Shown piece by piece: positions 58,873-64,000 of a DNA stretch of 64,000 nt. This DNA comes from Vreelandella lionensis (GTDB lineage Bacteria; Pseudomonadota; Gammaproteobacteria; Pseudomonadales; Halomonadaceae). The DNA lies in contig NZ_MWVI01000083.1 of the NCBI RefSeq assembly GCF_002087295.1, forward strand, positions 1-64,000. Direction: 5' to 3'. The notes under the pieces were generated by a model. The model had not been told where the DNA came from. It did not search any database and worked only from the letters and a program-made list of their open reading frames with translations. A program made the translations under genes and the position numbers. Positions within the stretch are counted from its first letter, which is position 1. The number at the start of each line of letters is the position of its first letter.

Positions 58873-61070
58873 ATGGACGACGTCACGGCGATACTTGATC
58901 AGCTCAATCCCGCTCAGCGGGAGCCGGTGAGCGCCCCCCAAGGCAACCTACTGGTACTGGCGGGGGCTGGCTCCGGTAAAACCCGCGTGCTGGTTCACCG
59001 CATTGCCTGGCTGATGCAGGCCGAGGGGCTGTCTCCTTACGCGCTGCTGGCGGTCACGGTTTTCCCACAAAGCAGCGAGGAAATGCGCACGCGCTTAGAA
59101 GCGCTGCTGGGCATTTCCATGCGCCATGTGTGGGTCGGCACCTTCCACTCCATTGCCCACCGGCTGCTGCGCACCCATTGGCAGGATGCCCCCCTACCGC
59201 AACATTTCCAAATCATTGATTCCGACGACCAGCTCCGTCTGATCAAACGGCTGCTCAAAGATTACTCGATTGACGATGGGCGCTTCCCGCCCCGCCAGGT
59301 ACAGGGGTTTGTGTCTGGCTGCAAAGAGGAAGGGCTGCGCCCGCATCAGGTCAACGTCAACGGTGATGGCTATTTGGCACAAATGGTCGAGCTGTACGAG
59401 CGCTACCGGCTCACCTGTGAACGTGGCGGGCTGGTGGATTTTGGCGAGCTGCTGTTGCGCAGCCTGGAGCTTCTGCGCGATAACCCACCGCTGCTGAACC
59501 ACTACCGCGAGCGCTTTGGGCATGTGCTGGTAGACGAGTTCCAAGACACCAACACCCTCCAGTATGCGTGGCTGAAACTGCTCACCGGCCAACAAACGCC
59601 GATGACAGCGGTCGGCGATGATGACCAGTCGATTTACGGTTGGCGCGGCGCCAAAGTGGAGAATATTCGCCGCTTTGAAGAGGAGTTTACCGATACCCAT
59701 ACGGTGCGTCTGGAACAGAACTACCGCTCTTCCAGCGCAATCTTGGAAGCCGCTAACACGCTGATTAGCCATAACAGCGAACGGCTGGGTAAAAACCTCT
59801 GGACCGATGGCATCGAGGGCGACCCGATCTCGGTATACGCCGGGTTAAACGACCTGGAAGAAGCCCGCTATATCGTTGACACCATTAAAGAGAAGGTCGA
59901 CGAGGGTTTAAACCGCCGTGATGTGCCATTCTTTACGCTCTAACGCCCAGTCGCGGCTGCTGGAAGAGACGCTGATTCGCCAAGGGATGCCCTACCGCAT
60001 CTACGGCGGCCACCGCCTTTTATGAGCGGCTGGAGATCAAAAACGCCCTGGCCTACCTTCGCCTGCTGCTCAACCGGGACGACGACGCCTCCCTTGAACG
60101 CGTCATCAACGTGCCCACCCGAGGCATTGGCACCCGCACGGTGGAAATCGTCCGCCACCGCGCACGGGAACAGGGCGTTTCGCTCTGGCAGGCGCTCCAC
60201 GACGCGATTCAGGATGGCACCTTAAGAGGCCGGGCGGGCAACGCCGTGCAGGCCTTCGCCAACCTGATTGAGCAGCTCGATAACGACGCCGCCGGGTTAC
60301 CGCTGCATGAAATTATTGACCATGTCACCGCGCAAACCGGGTTGATCGAGCACCACAAAAGCGAGCGTGGCGAGAAAGGCCAGGCGCGGGTCGAAAACTT
60401 GGAAGAGCTGGTCACCGCCGCGCGCGCCTTCACCCATGGCGACGCCTTTGAAACCCCGGAAGCGGGCGACGGCATGGCGGCGCTGGAAGCATTTTTATCA
60501 GAAGCCGCCCTCAACGCAGGCGACCACGAAGCCGAAGAGTTCGAAGACAGCGTGCAGCTGATGACGCTGCACTCGGCGAAAGGGCTAGAGTTTCCGGTGG
60601 TATTTATCGCCGGTGTGGAGGAGGGGCTGTTCCCGCATAAGATGTCGGTGGAGGAGCCTGGGCGGCTCGAGGAGGAGCGCAGGCTTTGCTATGTGGGCGT
60701 TACCCGCGCCATGCAGAAGCTCTACCTGACCCACGCGGAAACCCGCCGCCTGCATGGCAAAGAGGTGTTTCCACGTCCGTCGCGCTTTCTGCGCGAACTG
60801 CCGCCCCATCTGCTGGAAGAAGTACGCCTAAGGGGCCATATCTCCCGCCCAGTGACCGCATCGCGGCAGAGCTTCGCCCAAACCAGTATCGAGAGCGACG
60901 GCGAGCTGCCCGCACTGCATGTCGGCCAGCGGGTCGAGCACCCGGTGTTTGGTGAGGGGATTATTCTCAACGCCGAGGGCGAAGGTGCCCGTGCTCGCGT
61001 GCAGGTGAGCTTCGACGGTGAAGGCGTGAAGTGGCTTGTGCTCGGGTTTGCCAAACTCACGCCGCGTTAA
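58873..61070 (+). CDS. uvrD: DNA helicase II UvrD (five single-base shifts)
   Basis: This SF1 helicase acts in nucleotide excision and mismatch repair. The corrected length is about 732 residues. Motif I is LVLAGAGSGKTRVL, motif II VDEFQDTN, motif III AVGDDDQSIYGWRGA, motif IV LEQNYRSS, motif V LMTLHSAKGLEFPVVF, and motif VI LCYVGVTRAMQKLYL. The C-terminal Tudor-like region is VEHPVFGEGIIL. A +1 near 59060 and a -1 near 59082 cancel, replacing motif Ia (expected TFSHKAARE) with an unrelated string while keeping the frame. Further losses are near 59922 and 59937, and an extra C near 60013. Confidence 0.92.
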
Positions 61071-61077
61071 CGACAAA

Positions 61078-61103
61078 GGGCAAGGGAAGACAGATACTTG
61101 CCC
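61078..61103 (+). terminator. Weak hairpin after uvrD
   Basis: GGGCAAG and CTTGCCC are separated by 12 bases just after the uvrD stop. The following bases are TATAAAAG, not a T run, so it is only a possible terminator. Confidence 0.4.
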
Positions 61104-61194
61104 TATAAAAGCTGCTTAGCGCATACTGGCGGGCGGACACTGCGCTCACTGCGCTTATAAAAAAACAGCCTATAATTTCGGAGTCATGCCCGCC

Positions 61195-62283
61195 ATGCAA
61201 CGCCGCCAATTTTTGAAAACCGCCGGCCTGGGTGCCGCCGGTGTCGCTGCTGCCCCCTTTGTTTCTACCGCCAGCGCTAACGAAACCTACACCTGGGATA
61301 TGGTCACCTCCTGGCCGAAGAATTTCCCCGCCCTCGGTACCGGTGCTAACGACTTTGCTCGTCGTGTGGAGCAACTCTCCAACGGCCGTATGCGCATTCG
61401 TGTACACGGTGCGGGCGAACTGGTACCCGCACTGGAAGTCTTTGATGCCGTCGCCGCTGGCACTGCTGAGATGGGTCACTCCGCCTCTTACTACTGGCGT
61501 GGCAAAGTCGCGGCTTCCCAGTTCTTTACCGCCGTGCCGTTTGGCATGACCACCACCGAAATGAACGCGTGGCTGTACCACGGCGGTGGCCAGGAGCTGT
61601 GGGATGAGATCTACGCCAACCACAATCTGAAGCCGTTTGCTGTGGGCAACACCGGCACGCAGATGGCGGGCTGGTTCAAAAAAGAGATCAACTCCCTCGA
61701 CGATATGCAGGGCCTGAAGCTGCGCTTGCCGGGTCTCGCCGGTGAAGCCATGAACGGCATCGGTGTGAGCACCGTGAACATGGCCGGTTCAGAAATCTTC
61801 ACCTCGCTGCAAACCGGTGCGCTAGACGCCGCTGACTGGGTTGGTCCGTATAACGACCTAGCCTTTGGCCTGCACCAAGTGGCGGACTACTACTACACGT
61901 CAGTGTGGAACGAGCCCTCTGCCGTCCTTGAAGGCACCATCAACCTGGATGCGTGGAATGCGCTGCCGGAAGACCTGCAGGACGTGATCCGCGAAGCGGC
62001 ACGCGCTTCTAACCTAGCGATGATCAGCGAATTTGCCTACCGCAACGCCCAGGCCCTGGAAACGCTGGTAGAAGAGCACGGCGTGCAGCTGCGCACCTTC
62101 CCCGAAGACGTGATGGCCGCGCTGTACGAGTCGTCTAAAGAGGCCATTCAGCGCCAGGTAGATAGCGATGAAGAGTCTCGCCGCGTTTACGAATCCTACT
62201 CGGCGTTCCAGAAAATACTGCGCCCGTTTAGCGATGCAGGCGAATACGCCTACCTGAAGAGCCGCGACAACGTAGGTGCATAA
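61195..62283 (+). CDS. Orphan Tat-exported TRAP substrate-binding protein
   Basis: This intact 362-residue protein begins MQRRQFLKTAGLGAAGVAAA, a twin-arginine signal, so it is probably folded and perhaps cofactor- or ligand-loaded before export. It shares blocks with the binding protein at 32656: MVTSWPKN, GHSASYYW, AVPFGM, EMNAWL, EIFTSLQ and GPYNDLAFGLHQ. This is the mannitol/chloroaromatic or alpha-keto acid TRAP branch. No membrane subunits are adjacent; uvrD is upstream and a terminator downstream. An ATG at 61186 is also possible but is only two bases from GGAG. A TATAAT lies at 61171-61176. Confidence 0.9.
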   Translation: MQRRQFLKTAGLGAAGVAAAPFVSTASANETYTWDMVTSWPKNFPALGTGANDFARRVEQLSNGRMRIRVHGAGELVPALEVFDAVAAGTAEMGHSASYYWRGKVAASQFFTAVPFGMTTTEMNAWLYHGGGQELWDEIYANHNLKPFAVGNTGTQMAGWFKKEINSLDDMQGLKLRLPGLAGEAMNGIGVSTVNMAGSEIFTSLQTGALDAADWVGPYNDLAFGLHQVADYYYTSVWNEPSAVLEGTINLDAWNALPEDLQDVIREAARASNLAMISEFAYRNAQALETLVEEHGVQLRTFPEDVMAALYESSKEAIQRQVDSDEESRRVYESYSAFQKILRPFSDAGEYAYLKSRDNVGA

Positions 62284-62309
62284 CTACTCTCCTCGTCTCG
62301 GCTAATAAA

Positions 62310-62333
62310 AAAGGGTGCTTCGGCACCCTTTTT
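62310..62333 (+). terminator. Terminator after the orphan TRAP binding protein
   Basis: GGGTGC-TTCG-GCACCC followed by TTTTT, 29 bases past the stop, with an A run on the other side that could also serve the convergent thioesterase gene. Confidence 0.92.
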
Positions 62334-62363
62334 GCTGATTTAGCGGTTAATCAAATATTGCCG

Positions 62364-62743
62364 TTAGCTATGCACCGCGCGAATGCGGCCATTGTCATCC
62401 AATGCCACCATCACAAAGCGCGCTTCGGTGACTTTCTGTCGCTCTTCAATATGGCGGCCGTGAGGCGTCTATGACCAATTTCTTGTACCTGGGTATACAC
62501 GCTGACCATCGAACCCACCCGAACGGGGCTGAGAAAATCCATCGACTCAATGGCAACCGTTGCAGTACGACCACCCGCCTCGCGCCCTGCGGCCAACTCT
62601 GCCGCTTGATCCATTTGATTGACTAGCCAGCCGCCAGGAATATCTCCATAGAAATTGGTATCTTGTCGAGAAGCCAGTAACTTTAAAGTGAGCTGTCCTT
62701 GTGGAGCGGGGATGTCGTCCAAGTCGGTGTCCAATGGTGTCAT
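62364..62743 (-). CDS. Acyl-CoA thioesterase, YciA type (one frameshift)
   Basis: The corrected length is about 126 residues. This hotdog-fold thioesterase has NFYGDIPGGWLVNQMDQAAEL, the active-site region of YciA/CTH-type enzymes with its Asp, then ATVAIESMDFLSPVRVGSMV and VSVYTQVQEIGH. A base is missing near 62485; the restored end reads EERQKVTEARFVMVALDDNG. It hydrolyses acyl-CoAs in the cytosol. It is divergent from the pstS-like gene. Confidence 0.86.
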
Positions 62744-62855
62744 AAGGTGGTCGCTTTGTAGGGTTATTGTTGTGATGATACAAGGTGGTATGAAGGGTCG
62801 TGACGTTGCTGCATCGCAACAGATGACCAACAGTTAATCATAAGAGGGGTGACGT

Positions 62856-63818
62856 TTGAAGGGCAATCGTTTGATGCGCTATGGCGGGGGGGTTCACCGG
62901 CCGCATCACCTCTTGGTGGTTGTCTGGCTGCTACTTTGTTGCTCTTTTGCGTGGGGGCAGCCAAGCGTAGTCAGCGGAACGCTAGGGGCCGTTGGTTCCG
63001 ACACCATGGCGGGCCTGATGCTACGCTGGGGGGAAGCGCTCAATCACCGCTACCCAGATATTACCCTGCAGTTTCAAGCCGGAGGTTCCGCCAGCGCCCC
63101 GACCGCCTTGGGGGCGGGCACCACGCGTTTTGGCCCGATGCCGCCCCCCATGACCGACACCGAGCGCCAGCAGTTTATCGAACGTTATGGCTATCCGCCT
63201 CGCGAGTTGAGTGTTGCCCGAGATGCACTGCTACTGGTGGTGCACCGCCATAATCCACTGGCATCGCTCACCCGCGAGCAGGCCGATGCCATCTTCTCTA
63301 CTTCGCTAGACTGCGGAGGCCTCCGCCCCATCCGCCGCTGGGAGGATTTACTGCCTGAGGAGCAGTGGCCTTACGGTAAGATTGCCCTGCATGGTCGCAA
63401 CGTGGCCTCGGGCACCCACGGGCTCTTTCAAGATCGCGCCCTGTGCAACGGTGAGTTTCGCCGCGATATTAGCGAGCACCCGGGTTCTTCAGCGGTGATT
63501 GCTGCTGTCGGGGAGTCCCCCAACGCCATGGGCTAAGCGGGCTATAACCATGTAACCCCCATGGTGCGCGCGCTGCCGTTGATTAACGACGAAGGCAGCG
63601 CTATCAGTCCAAGCGTGGCAACGATCCAAGATGACAGCTACCCGCTCTCACGGGATCTCTACCTTTACGTTAATCTGCCGCCCGGCGACACACTGCCGCC
63701 TGCCGAGCAGGCCTTTATTGAACTGATTTTCTCAGAGGAGGGTCAGCAAATCGTTCAAGCAGCTGGCTTTGTGCCGCTGCCACTGGCCCAGCGCCAACCT
63801 CCTCTGCTGGATCACTAA
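62856..63818 (+). CDS. PstS-like phosphate-binding protein (in-frame stop)
   Basis: This periplasmic binding protein has 320 codons and a signal peptide (LLVVVWLLLCCSFAWGQ). The mature part begins LGAVGSDTMAGLMLRWGEAL and contains the PstS-like phosphate-contact region GRNVASGTHGLFQDRALC. An in-frame TAA at 63534-63536 follows NAMG, where the family has tyrosine (AMG-Y-AGYNHV); reading resumes in frame with TPMVRALPL and ends near EEGQQIVQAAGFVPLP. The start is TTG at 62856 with GAGGGG upstream, or ATG at 62874. It is followed by a PHO box and pstC. Confidence 0.85.
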
Positions 63819-63819
63819 G

Positions 63820-63852
63820 CTGTCACCTAACTGTCACCTAACTGTCATAACC
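63820..63852 (+). promoter_or_regulatory. PHO box of three 11-bp direct repeats
   Basis: CTGTCACCTAA, CTGTCACCTAA and CTGTCATAACC follow each other exactly 11 bases apart, starting two bases after the pstS-like stop. This is the PhoB-binding pattern. The pstC start is 74 bases downstream, so PhoB probably drives an internal pstC promoter in phosphate starvation. Confidence 0.88.
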
Positions 63853-63925
63853 ATTCCCGTAGGGTGGATAACTCTGGCCATGTACGTACTTTTTACTACG
63901 GCACTCGTTTCTTTATGATGTCGAC

Positions 63926-64000
63926 ATGACTCCCCCACGGCTACCTTTTTCGCGTCAGCCGCTGCGCCTTATTCACGACCGTATTGCTACCGGACTGATT
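63926..64000 (+). CDS. pstC: Phosphate ABC transporter permease PstC (3' truncated by window edge)
   Basis: Only 25 codons are visible: MTPPRLPFSRQPLRLIHDR followed by IATGLI at the window edge, the cytoplasmic lead before the first membrane segment of PstC. The call rests mainly on position after a pstS-like gene and PHO box; the visible sequence alone is not diagnostic. Confidence 0.6.
   Translation, partial: MTPPRLPFSRQPLRLIHDRIATGLI

Noticed and set aside
1..64000. CRISPR arrays, tRNA/rRNA genes, transposons, prophage genes
   Set aside because: I found no regularly spaced repeats, no cloverleaf-like or rRNA sequence, and no transposase or phage genes. The only recombinase is the housekeeping XerC.

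Overview
The window is about 64 kb of a high-GC gammaproteobacterial chromosome. It is best placed in the Halomonadaceae (Halomonas and relatives). The strongest marker is a complete teaABCD ectoine TRAP-transport locus (23034-26750), whose binding protein closely resembles Halomonas elongata TeaA as I remember it. Other gene neighbourhoods are typical of Pseudomonas-like gammaproteobacteria: thiS-thiG-trmB, cytochrome c4-dsbA-engB, hemC-hemD-hemX-hemY and lptM-lysA-dapF-DUF484-xerC-yigB. I see no rRNA, tRNA, CRISPR array, prophage or insertion sequence.

Layout. 1-4.7 kb: end of comM, an alpha/beta hydrolase, malate synthase G. 4.8-10.7 kb: a PaaI-type thioesterase, then a molybdenum aldehyde oxidoreductase (paoABC-like) divergent from an XdhC-type insertion factor and a MocA-type cofactor cytidylyltransferase. 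10.8-15 kb: a MHYT-PAS-GGDEF-EAL protein, a DUF411 protein divergent from a glutaredoxin-MauE fusion with paired MerR-like promoters, and DUF423. 15.2-18.6 kb: thiS, thiG, trmB, a GST, a D-lactate dehydrogenase-like enzyme. 18.7-18.9 kb: a candidate Fur-controlled small RNA. 18.9-23 kb: AEC permease, a FixH/YtkA-like protein with a SCO copper chaperone, a PHB-depolymerase-like esterase, an FKBP isomerase. 23-26.8 kb: teaABCD. 26.9-32.5 kb: TIGR02444 protein, ABC-F ATPase, dtd, a chalcone-isomerase-like protein, a tandem Usp protein, thiD. 32.6-35.9 kb: a second TRAP system. 36-39.2 kb: EEP nuclease, dsbA, cytochrome c4, engB. 39.2-45.2 kb: a minus-strand operon argH-lptM-lysA-dapF-DUF484-xerC-yigB whose genes mostly overlap. 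45.3-47.7 kb: PAS-GGDEF-EAL protein. 47.9-52.3 kb: hemCDXY behind a Fur-box promoter. 52.4-58.8 kb: mscL, aroQ, hglS, DUF72, an NSS transporter, a small protein, hexR. 58.9-62.3 kb: uvrD and an orphan Tat-exported TRAP binding protein. 62.4-64 kb: YciA-type thioesterase, pstS-like gene, a three-repeat PHO box, start of pstC.

How the parts fit. Several signals concern metals: two Fur-type sites (small RNA and hemC), a copper-style DUF411/glutaredoxin-MauE pair and the FixH-like/SCO pair. The tea locus fits osmoadaptation. The PHO box fits phosphate-starvation control of pst.

Caveat. About half the protein genes, including essential ones (hemC, dapF, argH), carry single-base frameshifts, and three carry an in-frame stop where tyrosine is expected. 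I count roughly 50 such events. Both sides of each break still read as good protein and the reconstructed lengths match the families, so most are probably sequence or assembly errors. Broken genes are annotated over their full reconstructed span.
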